The notes: generated by a model not told the origin, from the letters alone. Shown: positions 8,506-17,043, numbered from the stretch's first letter. The stretch is 64,000 bases of DNA from an uncultured Oscillospiraceae bacterium (GCA_947629775.1 CANRFA010000002.1:106338-170337), one strand, 5' to 3'. Program-made: numbers and translations.

Positions 8506-10551
8506 TCAGGAAGAGGGCGCCTCGCCTGCGTCCGCGGGTTCCTCCGGCAGCAGCTGGGCCGCCAGGGCGTGGCAGCCGCGCAGATTTTCCAGGAAGAGCC
8601 GCATGTAGGCGGCGTCCGTGCCCCGAACCTGGCCGAAGAAGGCCTGACCGGCCTCGGAGCGGGCGAACCGGACGGCAAAGGTTTCGGAGAAGCGGGACTC
8701 CAGAAGGGAAAAGACCTGCCAGCGGGCCTCCGGGGTATCGGCCCGGGCGGCCTGCTGAAGAAACCAGGATTCCGCCGCAGCCGGAGTCAGAAGGTCCAGT
8801 TCGTCGTCGGTCCAGTCCTTCTGCGGAACCTGTTCCAGCAGTCCACTCTGGAGTTTGCTGTTCACGTAGAAGACATCGTAGCGTTTCCAGTCACCCGGCC
8901 GTACCCGGGTGCGGACCAGGGGCTCCGAGCCGTTCTCGAGGGGCAGCATGATCTTCATCAGGGATTCCAGCAGGGGAACGGCAGCGGCGGGACGAAGGAA
9001 CCCACCCTGCCGCAGCTTTGTCTCTATGCGGGTCTGGGAACAGTTCCGGGGAGCCAGCAGGCGGACAATATACAGCTGCGCGGGGCTGAGGGAGAGAAGG
9101 ACAGCGCGCTGCTGCTCAGCCAGGTTCCACCGCTCCTGCTCCGCAGCCCGGACCTGCTCCAGAAGAGCCAGGAAGCGTCTGCGGAGATTGACATGGTCCC
9201 CCTTCTTCACTTTCCAGCCCGCAGCGGGTACGGTCTTTTCGTGGAAACGGATGTGGGAGATCTCGTGGCGGGCATTGAAGAAAAGCTGGATGGCAGGTTT
9301 GGGAAGCTGCTTCCAGTTCTGAGCCTGGTACAGCCGGTCCGCCTCCTGGCAGAAGCGGCAGAGTCCGCCCGGATCCTGGGGCATGACATACCGCTGGGAG
9401 AGACCAAAGGGCATTCCCAGAGCCTTGCGGAAGGCGGGGATATCCAGAGAGAGGATCTTCTCCGGTTCTTTCCCCAGCTTCGATGCCGAAAGAAGCTCCA
9501 GCTCCCCGCTTTCCCGCAGAAAGATCCGGCGGAACGCCGGGCTGTCCGACTTCCGGTCCGGAAAGAGGGGATTGTACTCCAGAAAGACCCCCGAGAGGGC
9601 ACCCTGCAGGAGCGTCTGGTGGACCGGGAGGGGAAGAACGGGATTCTGTCCCTCCGGGAAGGTGTCCGGGGGCAGGACCTCTGCGGCGGGAAGCCGGTCC
9701 AGAATTGCCCGGGCCAGGCGATCCGTCAGGTTTTCAGCGGCTTGGAAGATCCGGCTGTCCGTTTCTTCCGGGGGAGTTCCCCGGAGCTGCGGGGAGAGGT
9801 GATGAGAAGTTACGGTCAGGTTGCAGGGAATGGCCGAGACGTACTGGAGCGCAAGAGAGGCGGAAAGGGAAAGGGTCCCTTCCTGGTTTCCGCCCGCGCG
9901 AAGCGTGAGGCCGGTGAGCACAGGGAGGGAGAGCCCCGGTCCCTGAAGAGCGGGGGCTTCCATCCGGGCCTGCAGAGCGTTCCGGACGGTTTTCCATACA
10001 CGCTCCTGCAGATCCTGCAGCCTGCCGCTCAACGCATGCTGTACGGCCTGGGGAAAGGAGGCGCCGGTGCGGCCCAGGACAAAGCCGTCGAAGGTCACCT
10101 GCTGGAAGGAGGCGGCGAACAGCTGGTCATGAGGGGCGCTGGAGGAATAGCGGCTCGGCAGACCGGCGGTGAGTGTTTTGAAAAACCCGGGGAGCTGCTG
10201 CTTCAGGATGTCGCGCAGCCGTTCGGTCCGGATCCTGAGAACCGTGTCCGCGGGAATTTCGTTGAGGGAGATGCGGCTCTCCCGAACACGGGCAGCCTGG
10301 ACGCCGCCGTAGTCCAGAGTGGCTTTGCAGCGGATCACCAGATGGTTCACCGGCTGAATCTCCATGGCCAGCTCCAGCTTCATCAGCCGGGGGGCCGGGG
10401 AGACATCCTGAAAGAGATCGTCCAGCTTCTGGCGCAGGAGATCCTGAGCCCAGGACTGGGCTCCGCCCGGGAACATCCCTTTCGCTTCCCGCAGCGCTTC
10501 CCGATTGCTGCGGCGCTCTCCGCTCCTGCGGCTGGATTCCGATTTTCCCAT
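8506..10551 (-). CDS. Unrecognised 681-residue cytoplasmic protein
   Basis: I do not recognise a family. The coding evidence is good: AGGAGG 8 nt before the ATG, a sigma-A promoter 50 nt further up, and normal composition. There is no signal peptide and no hydrophobic helix. The first 35 residues are basic and polar, and residues 40-260 look like mixed alpha/beta. Near residue 390 is a CRFC pair (GGLCRFCQEADRLYQ). Around residue 500, LSPAQLYIVRLLAPRNCSQTRI followed by a second helix could be a winged helix, but this is weak. Single gene, convergent with the esterase operon. A search for structural homologues would be the only way forward. Confidence 0.75.
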   Translation of the reverse strand: MGKSESSRRSGERRSNREALREAKGMFPGGAQSWAQDLLRQKLDDLFQDVSPAPRLMKLELAMEIQPVNHLVIRCKATLDYGGVQAARVRESRISLNEIPADTVLRIRTERLRDILKQQLPGFFKTLTAGLPSRYSSSAPHDQLFAASFQQVTFDGFVLGRTGASFPQAVQHALSGRLQDLQERVWKTVRNALQARMEAPALQGPGLSLPVLTGLTLRAGGNQEGTLSLSASLALQYVSAIPCNLTVTSHHLSPQLRGTPPEETDSRIFQAAENLTDRLARAILDRLPAAEVLPPDTFPEGQNPVLPLPVHQTLLQGALSGVFLEYNPLFPDRKSDSPAFRRIFLRESGELELLSASKLGKEPEKILSLDIPAFRKALGMPFGLSQRYVMPQDPGGLCRFCQEADRLYQAQNWKQLPKPAIQLFFNARHEISHIRFHEKTVPAAGWKVKKGDHVNLRRRFLALLEQVRAAEQERWNLAEQQRAVLLSLSPAQLYIVRLLAPRNCSQTRIETKLRQGGFLRPAAAVPLLESLMKIMLPLENGSEPLVRTRVRPGDWKRYDVFYVNSKLQSGLLEQVPQKDWTDDELDLLTPAAAESWFLQQAARADTPEARWQVFSLLESRFSETFAVRFARSEAGQAFFGQVRGTDAAYMRLFLENLRGCHALAAQLLPEEPADAGEAPSS

Positions 10552-10601
10552 TCTGTGTCCTCCTGTCCGTTCTGATTTCCCGGTGTCCGGGATCTGTTTT
10601 C

Positions 10602-10630
10602 AGTATAGCATCCGGAGAAATCGGAGACAA
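10602..10630 (-). promoter_or_regulatory. Sigma-A type promoter of the 681-residue gene
   Basis: On the minus strand TTGTCT (10625-10630), a 17-nt spacer and TATACT (10602-10607). Confidence 0.65.
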
Positions 10631-10769
10631 GATGGAGTTGTTTTTTCGGTCCGGACCCCAGCTGGGAGGGGATTCGGCCCGGAAAGACGGCGGAATCGCT
10701 GTAGAAAGCGGCCAGGCCGGTGCGCTTCACCGGAAAAGGTGCGCTGTACAGGAGCGGGCAGACAGCAGA

Positions 10770-10802
10770 GGTCCCCACAGACGGGTTTCGTCTGCGAGGA
10801 CC
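10770..10802 (-). terminator. Hairpin downstream of the sulfite-reductase fusion gene
   Basis: GGTCC/GGACC and CAGACG/CGTCTG form a two-part stem with a 5-nt loop, 54 nt behind the stop of the fusion gene. No U-tract follows on either strand, so it is at best a weak terminator. The rest of 10631-10855 shows nothing recognisable. Confidence 0.35.
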
Positions 10803-10855
10803 CCAGGATCATGGCCGGTTGTCAGGTTTGCGTGGCAGGAGGAGGCGGTGTGCGC

Positions 10856-13414
10856 TCAGCAGGTCGCGCCGCCCTTGACGGTCTTCTGCAGAACGGCGGC
10901 CTTGTCGATGGTTCCGCTGATGAGCTTCTCGTTGATGTAGTCGAAGCCCAGACGGTCCATGGTGTCCGCGAAGCGCTCGCCGGTGAGGCCCTCGTCCCGG
11001 AAGAGAAGGATGGCCTTCTCCACCACGTCCAGGATCTCCTCCTCGGAGGTGAAGATCCGGGTCAGGGGTTTGCCGTGGGCGATCTTCTTGCCCCAGCGTC
11101 CGCCAACGTAGACCCGGTAGCCGCTCTGGTACTCCTCCAGGGCGCCGAAGGGGCACTTGCCGGCGCAACGGCCGCAGTTGTTGCAGGCGTTGGGGTCGAT
11201 GTGGATCTTGCCGTCGACCACCTTGGCCACTTTGATGGGACAGTTCTCCGTCACCTGGCACTTTTTGCAGCCCCGGCACTTCGTGTAGTCGATCATGGGG
11301 ATTTTCTGGCCCATGATGCCCAGGTCGTTGAGGCTGGGCTTCACGCAGTTGTTGGGGCAGCCGCCCACGCAGATCTTGAACTTGTGGGGCAGGGTGACGC
11401 CGTGATATCCCACGTAGAACCGCTCGTGGATCTTCTCGCTGAGGTCGAAGGTGTCGATGAGGCCGTACTGGCAGGTGGTGCCCTTGCAGGAGACCACGGG
11501 GCGGACCAGACTGCCGGTGCCGCCGGTGGACAGGCCCCGCTCCGCCAGGAAGTCGATGAGCGGCTGGATATTGGCGTAGTGTACGCCCTGAATCTCCAGC
11601 GTCAGACGGGTGGTCAGGGTCACGGCGCCGGAACCGAACTTCTCGGCGGCCTCCGCGATGGTGCGCTGCTCTTCGGCGGAGATGAAGCCGTTGCGGGTGA
11701 TGACGCGCACGTTGAAGACGTCGGGATAGCGCTTGTCCTGCAGGCAGCCCAGGCCCTTGACCCGTTTGATCTCCTCGGGAGGCAGGACGCCGCCGGCGAA
11801 GGACACTTTGACGTTGTTGACGAAGAGGCCGCCCTCCAGAGCCAGGGTATTCGTGTAGCCGAAGGCCTTCAGGCGGTTCTGGAGGAAGTAGCCCCGCTTG
11901 CCCTTGGCGCAGACCAGCAGCAGCTTGTCCTCCAGACCCAGACCGTCGATGGGACCGTTCACCTTCGCCAGATCCACCCACTTCGCGCCGGGGATGGCGG
12001 GAGCGGGGCTGACGTCGATGATCCGATAGCCTTTGGCCTTGCCGGTGACGTATTCGGCGGGGGTCACGGTCTCATAGGCGCCGCTCAGCTTGTTCTCCAG
12101 GATGTAGCAGGCCTGAACAAAGGGGTGAATGGCGGTGGAGAAGGGAGGCGCGTAGGCATAGTCCAGGGTGTTGAAGTCCTCGACCTTCGCGCCCATGGAG
12201 ATTCCGGTCACGGCGATATCCACCATCTTGTCGACCGCGCCCGGGCCCAGTACCTGGATGCCCAGCAGCTGGTGAGAGTTCCGATCCGCCACCAGTTTGG
12301 TCAGGAAGGTGCCCGCGTCGGGATAGTAGTGAGCCTTGTCGTCCGTGACGCAGGTGGCGGTGATCACGTCGTATCCCGCCGCTTTGGCCTGGGCCTCCGT
12401 GAGGCCGGTGCGGCCGGCGTTGAGATCGGCGGCCAGCTTCACGACGCCGGTACCCAGGCAGCCGCCATAGGGGGCGTCCTTACCGGTCAGATTCAGAGCC
12501 AGCAGACGGCCGGTGATGTTGGCGGTGGAGCCCATGGCGGACCACTGGCCCTGGGCGGTCAGACGGTTGAAGACCTGCGCGCAGTCCCCCACCGCGTAGA
12601 TGTCGTCCAGGTTGGTCTTCTGATACCGGTCCACCACAATGGTGCCCCGGTTCATTTCCAGGCCGATTCCGGTCAGCCATGCGGTTGCGGGCCGTACGCC
12701 GATGGCCAGAACCACCGCGTCTCCCTGGAAACTGCCCACCGTGGTGGCAACTCCGGTCGCCTTTTCGCTGCCCAGCACTTCGGTCAGGCCGGCGCCTGTG
12801 ACAATACGCATGCCCTTGGCCTGAAGCTGCCGGCGGATGTAGTCCGCGACTTCTGCGTCGAAGAGGTTGGGCATGACCTGGGAGGCCATATCCACAACCG
12901 TGACCTTCAGCCCCCGGGCCATCAGGTTCTCTGCGATTTCCAGCCCGATGAAGCTGCCGCCTACCACTACGGCGCTGCGGCATCCGCTCTCCTCCAGCGC
13001 GGCGCGAAGGGAGATGGCGTCGTCGGGGGTGCGCATGGTAAACACGCCCGGAAGGTGGACGCCCGGCACATCGGGCACGAAGGGAACTGCGCCGGTGGCG
13101 AGAATCAGCTTATCGTAAGAGACGGTCTCCCCGTTGGCGAAGGAAACGGTCTTCGCCGAGGCATCCAGGGAAACGGCCTCCATGCCGGTCCGTACCGCCA
13201 CGCCGGTCAGGCCGGTGTATTTCTCGGGGGTATTGACGATCAGGTCCTCCCGGCTTTCGATGCTCCCGCCCACATAATAGGGGAGACCGCAGCCTGCATA
13301 GGAGATGTCCGTGCTCTTCGTGTATACGGTGACGCTGGCGCTTCGGTCCTCACGCATCAGTTTCGCGGCGGCCTTGGTGCCGGCGGCGACGCCGCCAATG
13401 ACAACAACGTTCAT
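10856..13414 (-). CDS. FAD oxidoreductase-rhodanese-siroheme sulfite/nitrite reductase-ferredoxin fusion
   Basis: An 852-residue four-part protein. Residues 1-445 are a CoA-disulfide-reductase/NADH-oxidase-like flavoprotein with the dinucleotide site VVIGGVAAGTKAA and the redox Cys42 in YAGCGLPYY. Residues 455-545 are a rhodanese domain with Cys502 in VCAKGKRG. Residues 550-700 are a sulfite/nitrite reductase module whose siroheme-[4Fe-4S] cysteines are C643, C648 (CKGTTC), C686 and C690 (CPNNC). Residues 705-765 are a 2[4Fe-4S] ferredoxin (CRGCKKC...CP and CNNCGRCAGKCP). NAD(P)H electrons could pass through flavin and clusters to siroheme, with the rhodanese handling persulfide or sulfide. 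The start has AAAGGAG upstream. It is divergent from a CysL-like LysR gene. Substrate (sulfite, nitrite, CoA persulfide) is inference. Confidence 0.9.
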   Translation of the reverse strand: MNVVVIGGVAAGTKAAAKLMREDRSASVTVYTKSTDISYAGCGLPYYVGGSIESREDLIVNTPEKYTGLTGVAVRTGMEAVSLDASAKTVSFANGETVSYDKLILATGAVPFVPDVPGVHLPGVFTMRTPDDAISLRAALEESGCRSAVVVGGSFIGLEIAENLMARGLKVTVVDMASQVMPNLFDAEVADYIRRQLQAKGMRIVTGAGLTEVLGSEKATGVATTVGSFQGDAVVLAIGVRPATAWLTGIGLEMNRGTIVVDRYQKTNLDDIYAVGDCAQVFNRLTAQGQWSAMGSTANITGRLLALNLTGKDAPYGGCLGTGVVKLAADLNAGRTGLTEAQAKAAGYDVITATCVTDDKAHYYPDAGTFLTKLVADRNSHQLLGIQVLGPGAVDKMVDIAVTGISMGAKVEDFNTLDYAYAPPFSTAIHPFVQACYILENKLSGAYETVTPAEYVTGKAKGYRIIDVSPAPAIPGAKWVDLAKVNGPIDGLGLEDKLLLVCAKGKRGYFLQNRLKAFGYTNTLALEGGLFVNNVKVSFAGGVLPPEEIKRVKGLGCLQDKRYPDVFNVRVITRNGFISAEEQRTIAEAAEKFGSGAVTLTTRLTLEIQGVHYANIQPLIDFLAERGLSTGGTGSLVRPVVSCKGTTCQYGLIDTFDLSEKIHERFYVGYHGVTLPHKFKICVGGCPNNCVKPSLNDLGIMGQKIPMIDYTKCRGCKKCQVTENCPIKVAKVVDGKIHIDPNACNNCGRCAGKCPFGALEEYQSGYRVYVGGRWGKKIAHGKPLTRIFTSEEEILDVVEKAILLFRDEGLTGERFADTMDRLGFDYINEKLISGTIDKAAVLQKTVKGGATC

Positions 13415-13463
13415 ATAACTGCTCCTTTCTGGTGAGGTTCTGGATTTCCCTCCATCTGCCTTG

Positions 13464-13492
13464 ATTCTATTCCTCTTACATGATAAAATCAA
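13464..13492 (-). promoter_or_regulatory. Promoter of the FAD-rhodanese-sulfite reductase gene
   Basis: Minus strand TTGATT (13487-13492), a 17-nt spacer and TAGAAT (13464-13469), 50 nt before the start codon. Confidence 0.6.
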
Positions 13493-13511
13493 CTTAAATG
13501 TTTTTATAACC

Positions 13512-13530
13512 TGATAAGGAAAACTTATCA
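13512..13530. promoter_or_regulatory. Perfect inverted repeat, probable LysR operator
   Basis: TGATAAG-GAAAA-CTTATCA, 7-bp arms with a 5-nt spacer. It is upstream of the minus-strand -35 box and just before the LysR start, an autoregulation plus activation arrangement typical of LysR proteins. Confidence 0.65.
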
Positions 13531-13549
13531 CAATGAGGAGGAAACCGGC

Positions 13550-14434
13550 ATGCTGGACCAACGGATCGACGCCTTCCTGACGCTCTGCGACTGCATGAAC
13601 TACCGGCGGGCGGCGGAGGAGTGCCACCTCTCTCAGCCCGCGGTGACGCAGCAGATTCAGTCCCTCGAGCGGCTTTACGGATGCAGGCTGTTCTCGTACG
13701 AGAACCACAGGCTGAAAAAGACGGACGAGGGCCTGATTCTGGAGAAGTACGCCAGAGCGGCGCGGACCCAGGAGCGGGCCCTGCGGGAAAAGCTGACGGA
13801 CCGGAAGATCAGCACCCTGCGGGTGGGAGCGACCAAGACCATTGGGGACTACTTTCTGGAGGACTACATCTGCCGGTACCTGCAGGACGAGCGGAATGCG
13901 CTGACCCTCATCGTGGACAACACGGAACATCTGCTGCACTCTCTGCGGGAGAACGAACTGGATTTCGCGGTGATCGAGGGCTTTTTCGACAAGGACAGCT
14001 TTGACAGTATCCTGCTGCGCCGGGAGCCATTTGTGGGCATCTGCCGGAAGGATCACCCCTTCGCGGGCCGGGAGGTTACCATAAGCGAACTGCTGCAGGA
14101 GACTGTCATCCACCGGGAGGCCGGCTCCGGGACCCGCGCCATCCTGGAGCGGGAACTGAGCGGCTACAACGAGTCGCTGCAGCGGTTTCAGCGGCACATC
14201 TGCATCTCCAGCTTCCGGCTGATCCTGGATCTGGTGCGGAAGGGCTATGGAATCTCATTCGTCTACAAGATTCTGGCGGATTCGGACCCGGAGCTGGCCA
14301 GATTCACGCTCCAGGGGGAGACCGTGGTGCGGGAGTTCAACATCGTCTTCCTGAAGTATGCGGATATGCGGGATAAGGTGGCCTCCCTGTTCCGCCCGGA
14401 AGGGGAGCAGCCGGTCGAAGGTTCTGCTGTCTGA
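13550..14434 (+). CDS. LysR-family regulator, CysL/CysB-like
   Basis: A 294-residue LysR protein. The winged helix-turn-helix is in residues 5-62 (CMNYRRAAEECHLSQPAVTQ), and the effector domain (RVGATKTIGDYFL at about residue 90) resembles the CysL/CbbR branch. GAGG precedes the ATG, just behind the TGATAAG dyad. It is divergent from the sulfite-reductase fusion gene, which it most likely controls. CysL activates sulfite reductase genes in Bacillus, consistent with but not proof of a sulfur-responsive role here. Confidence 0.88.
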   Translation: MLDQRIDAFLTLCDCMNYRRAAEECHLSQPAVTQQIQSLERLYGCRLFSYENHRLKKTDEGLILEKYARAARTQERALREKLTDRKISTLRVGATKTIGDYFLEDYICRYLQDERNALTLIVDNTEHLLHSLRENELDFAVIEGFFDKDSFDSILLRREPFVGICRKDHPFAGREVTISELLQETVIHREAGSGTRAILERELSGYNESLQRFQRHICISSFRLILDLVRKGYGISFVYKILADSDPELARFTLQGETVVREFNIVFLKYADMRDKVASLFRPEGEQPVEGSAV

Positions 14435-15093
14435 GCCTTTCGAGGCAGGCCGGAGGTCCGCAGCATGGCGCGGAGAAACCGCCAGATCGGTAGAGGGGAA
14501 GTCAGAGCCATCTATGATGGTTGTTATGAAGGTACGCCCTGCCCTGGAGCGAGGAGCACAGGTCAGGGGCGCGCAGAAAGGGCTGGTGCACGAGGAGGGA
14601 AAACCGGGAAATCGGATACCTGGCCTTCCTGATTCACTCCGCTTCACCACCCGGATTCCCCATATCAGGAAAAACGCCCACAGGGAGAGATCCCGTGGGC
14701 GATTCCTGTTCCTGTCTGTGTGCATCCCTGATCTGCTCTGGAGCGGGAAGCTAAGCCCGCCGGCCCCCCGTTTCCGAGGATCCGGCCCCTGGACGCAGTC
14801 CGGCAACGGGTGAGAGAACAGGGCCTCGGGCTGGCGGGTCTCAGAGGGCTGGAAGAGGAATCCGTCTGTGCCAGATGAACCGCCTCCGTACTTTGTCGCG
14901 TCCCTTCCGATACCCGAACGGCATGGGAAGACCCACACAGGAGGCTCTGTACAGAAGAATGGATTCCCTCTAGCCCTGGGACGAGGGGCGGATTGCTTCC
15001 ACGCAGGTCTGAACCCCTGTTGCCTCCCTGCGGAAGACCCTTGGGATTGCCGGATTTCTGCGGTAATGCAGGGCAGCGCCGCAGGTGGAGCGC
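14435..15093. other. 660-nt stretch without a recognisable gene
   Basis: Reading frames here on both strands lack ribosome binding sites and protein-like composition. The only clear element is the minus-strand terminator at 14670-14700. If it ends the NifX/Rrf2 transcript, that mRNA has a 3' untranslated tail of about 390 nt. I checked for tRNA, SRP RNA, RNase P and 6S-like patterns and saw none I could support. Confidence 0.4.
14670..14700 (-). terminator. Intrinsic terminator facing left
   Basis: On the minus strand GCCCAC-GGGA, loop TCTC, TCCC-(T)-GTGGGC, followed by GTTTTT. It is well formed for leftward transcription. The nearest leftward gene ends at 15094. Confidence 0.65.
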
Positions 15094-15498
15094 TCAGTTG
15101 TGGCAGGAGTGCCCGCCGCAGGAGTGTTCTCCGCAGCCGTGGCCGCCCTCGCCGTGCGTATGGTCGTGGTGGTCGCAGTGCACGTCGGGGTCATAGCTCA
15201 GCGTGCCGGCGAGGAACGCAGCTACAGCAGCGTCAGCTTCGCCCTGCACGCCGCCGCAGAGCCGGATGCCCGCTTCGGCCAGGGCCATCTGCGCCCCGCC
15301 CCCGATGCCCCCGCAAAGCAGCGTGTCCACGCCATGGGCGGCCAGCAGCAGGACAAGCGCTCCGTGGCCGTGGCCGGCTGTGGGAACGACCTGAGAGGAG
15401 ACGATGCTTCCGTTCTCCGTCTCGTAGATGGTGAACTGCGCGGTATGGCCGAAATGCTGGAAGACCATGCCGTTCTCGGTGGGAACTGCAATTTTCAT
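15094..15498 (-). CDS. NifX/NifB-type FeMo-cofactor-binding domain protein with His/Cys-rich tail
   Basis: A 134-residue protein of the dinitrogenase iron-molybdenum cofactor biosynthesis (NifX/NafY/VnfX) fold, residues 1-105 (MKIAVPTENGMVFQHFGHTA, then CGGIGGGAQ). The last 25 residues are a metal-binding tail packed with His and Cys (HCDHHDHTHGEGGHGCGEH, then CGG and CHN). Such orphan proteins in non-fixing Clostridia are thought to bind iron-sulfur or molybdenum clusters; there are no nif genes here. GGAGG precedes the ATG. The start overlaps the stop of the Rrf2 gene by 4 nt, so the pair is co-translated and the Rrf2 protein probably regulates it. Confidence 0.88.
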   Translation of the reverse strand: MKIAVPTENGMVFQHFGHTAQFTIYETENGSIVSSQVVPTAGHGHGALVLLLAAHGVDTLLCGGIGGGAQMALAEAGIRLCGGVQGEADAAVAAFLAGTLSYDPDVHCDHHDHTHGEGGHGCGEHSCGGHSCHN

Positions 15499-15944
15499 AT
15501 GGATTCCTCCGGATTGATGGTCAGGCCCGCTTTCAGGCGGTACCTGTCGATAATATCCTGCAGGGTGATGGCGCGCATGCGCTCCTCCGCAGCCTGTTGG
15601 ACTTCGTCGTAAAAGTCCCGCAGGGCCAGCTGGATGTTGACCCCTACCCCGCAGTCGGGATTGGTGTGGGTATCCTGGTGCAGAATGGGCTTCTCCCCCT
15701 CGATGGCCCGGTACACATCCAGCAGAGAAATGTCGTCGGGCTCTCTGGCCAGAGCGGGGCGGGGGTGTCCCTTTACGGTGTCGGTCAGGCCGGCCTTTCG
15801 CAGGGCGGACATCAGCTGCCTGACATAGGCGGGGTTGGTCCGGATGCTTTCGGCGATCCGCTCACTGGTGAGGGCAACCCCCGGATGGAGCGCGAGAAAG
15901 GCCAGCACATGGACCGCGTCGCTGAGTCTGGTGGAGTATTTCAT
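15495..15944 (-). CDS. Rrf2-family transcriptional regulator
   Basis: A 149-residue Rrf2 protein. The winged helix is in residues 1-80 (MKYSTRLSDAVHVLAFLAL, then SERIAESIRTNPAYVRQLM), with the dimerisation helix near residue 120. The three clustered cysteines that hold the [2Fe-2S] cluster of IscR-type members are missing. Only one cysteine (NPDCGVG) lies in that loop, so it is closer to YwnA-like members that sense without a cluster or through a single thiol. It is divergent from the sirtuin-like operon and overlaps the NifX-like gene, so it could control both. Confidence 0.88.
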   Translation of the reverse strand: MKYSTRLSDAVHVLAFLALHPGVALTSERIAESIRTNPAYVRQLMSALRKAGLTDTVKGHPRPALAREPDDISLLDVYRAIEGEKPILHQDTHTNPDCGVGVNIQLALRDFYDEVQQAAEERMRAITLQDIIDRYRLKAGLTINPEESI

Positions 15945-15989
15945 GGTCGTCCCCCGTTCGTTCAGGATGTGTTTTTTCGCGGCACCCGG

Positions 15990-16018
15990 TTGACAGGGGC
16001 GCGAGGGTGTGGTATTCT
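15990..16018 (+). promoter_or_regulatory. Strong promoter of the tandem sirtuin-like operon
   Basis: TTGACA (15990-15995), a 17-nt spacer and TATTCT (16013-16018). Just downstream, GCTGT (16023-16027) and ACAGC (16041-16045) form an inverted repeat around an AT-rich centre, a possible Rrf2 operator on the start site. Confidence 0.75.
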
Positions 16019-16065
16019 TCTCGCTGTAATTTAAAAACTAACAGCAGAGGAAAGGCGGGATTGCT

Positions 16066-17043
16066 GTGAGTTACTACGACAACCTGGTCATGCAGGCGCA
16101 GATGAAGTATTCTCTGTACTATGACACCTATGCCTCGGGAGGTACGCCCTATCGGCTGTCCACCAGGCCGCCGCAGCCCTACACGGAGCAGATTCAGCGG
16201 CTGGTGGAGGAGATTGCCACGGCGGATTTCGTGCTTGTGGGCGGGGCCTCCGGTCTGTCCGCTGCGGGAGGCGGCGATTTCTACTACGAGGACAATGCGT
16301 CCTTCCGGAAGTATTTCAGGAAGTATGCCCGAAAGTATCACTTCCAGGGCGCATTTGCCGGTATGATGCACCGTTGGGAGACCCGGGAGGAATTCTGGGG
16401 CTATCTGGCTACCTTCCTTCACACAACCCAGACCGCGCCCATCCGCAGGCCCTATCTGGATCTGGATACGCTCCTCAAGGGGAAGGACTTCTTTGTCCTT
16501 ACGACCAACCAGGATACCCAGTTCGTCAAGCTCTATCCGGAGGCGAAGGTAGCGGAGATCCAGGGGGACCACCGCTTCTTCCAGTGCGCGGCCTGCTGCA
16601 CGGACGACACCTGGGACGCGGTTGAGCCGGTGCGGGCGATGATCGAGGCGATGGGAGAGGGGACCGCCGTTCCCCGGGATATGGTGCCGCGCTGCCCGCA
16701 CTGCGGAGGCGAGGCGTTTCCGTGGGTGCGTGGCTACGGCAACTTCCTGCAGGGGAAGAAGTATGAGGAGCAGTACGAAAAGGTCTCCCGGAGCATCCTG
16801 GCCCACAAGGGGGAACGGATCCTCTTCCTGGAGCTGGGAGTGGGCCGGCTGACGCCCATGTTCATCCAGGAGCCCTTCTGGAATCTGACGCTGGCGTTTC
16901 CCCAGACCCGGTATATCGCCGTCAATGACCGGTATTCCTATCTGCCGGCCCAGATCGAGGACAGAGGCATGGTGATCAAAGCCGACATCGCGACCGTGCT
17001 GCGGGATGCGGTTGCGGTAAAACAGAAGGAGGAAATGGCATGA
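16066..17043 (+). CDS. Sirtuin-like protein, class M-type (first of a tandem pair)
   Basis: A 325-residue SIR2-fold protein. The NAD-binding segment VLVGGASGLSAAGGGDFYY is near residue 58, TTNQDTQF replaces the usual TQNID, and EIQGDHRFFQC replaces the catalytic HG. A zinc site is formed by CAACC and CPHCGG. Loss of the catalytic histidine with retention of the NAD pocket is what is known of SirTM sirtuins, which ADP-ribosylate proteins instead of deacylating them, although those lie next to a macrodomain gene and none is seen here. The start is GTG at 16066 with AGGAAAGG 10 nt upstream. It overlaps the next gene by 4 nt. Confidence 0.85.
   Translation: MSYYDNLVMQAQMKYSLYYDTYASGGTPYRLSTRPPQPYTEQIQRLVEEIATADFVLVGGASGLSAAGGGDFYYEDNASFRKYFRKYARKYHFQGAFAGMMHRWETREEFWGYLATFLHTTQTAPIRRPYLDLDTLLKGKDFFVLTTNQDTQFVKLYPEAKVAEIQGDHRFFQCAACCTDDTWDAVEPVRAMIEAMGEGTAVPRDMVPRCPHCGGEAFPWVRGYGNFLQGKKYEEQYEKVSRSILAHKGERILFLELGVGRLTPMFIQEPFWNLTLAFPQTRYIAVNDRYSYLPAQIEDRGMVIKADIATVLRDAVAVKQKEEMA

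Noticed and set aside
10505..13435. A 976-codon open frame opposite the sulfite-reductase fusion
   Set aside because: Antisense shadow with biased composition; the minus-strand gene has clear domains, promoter and ribosome binding site.
14701..15093. SRP RNA, RNase P RNA or 6S RNA in the gene-free gap
   Set aside because: None of the diagnostic conserved sequences was found on either strand.
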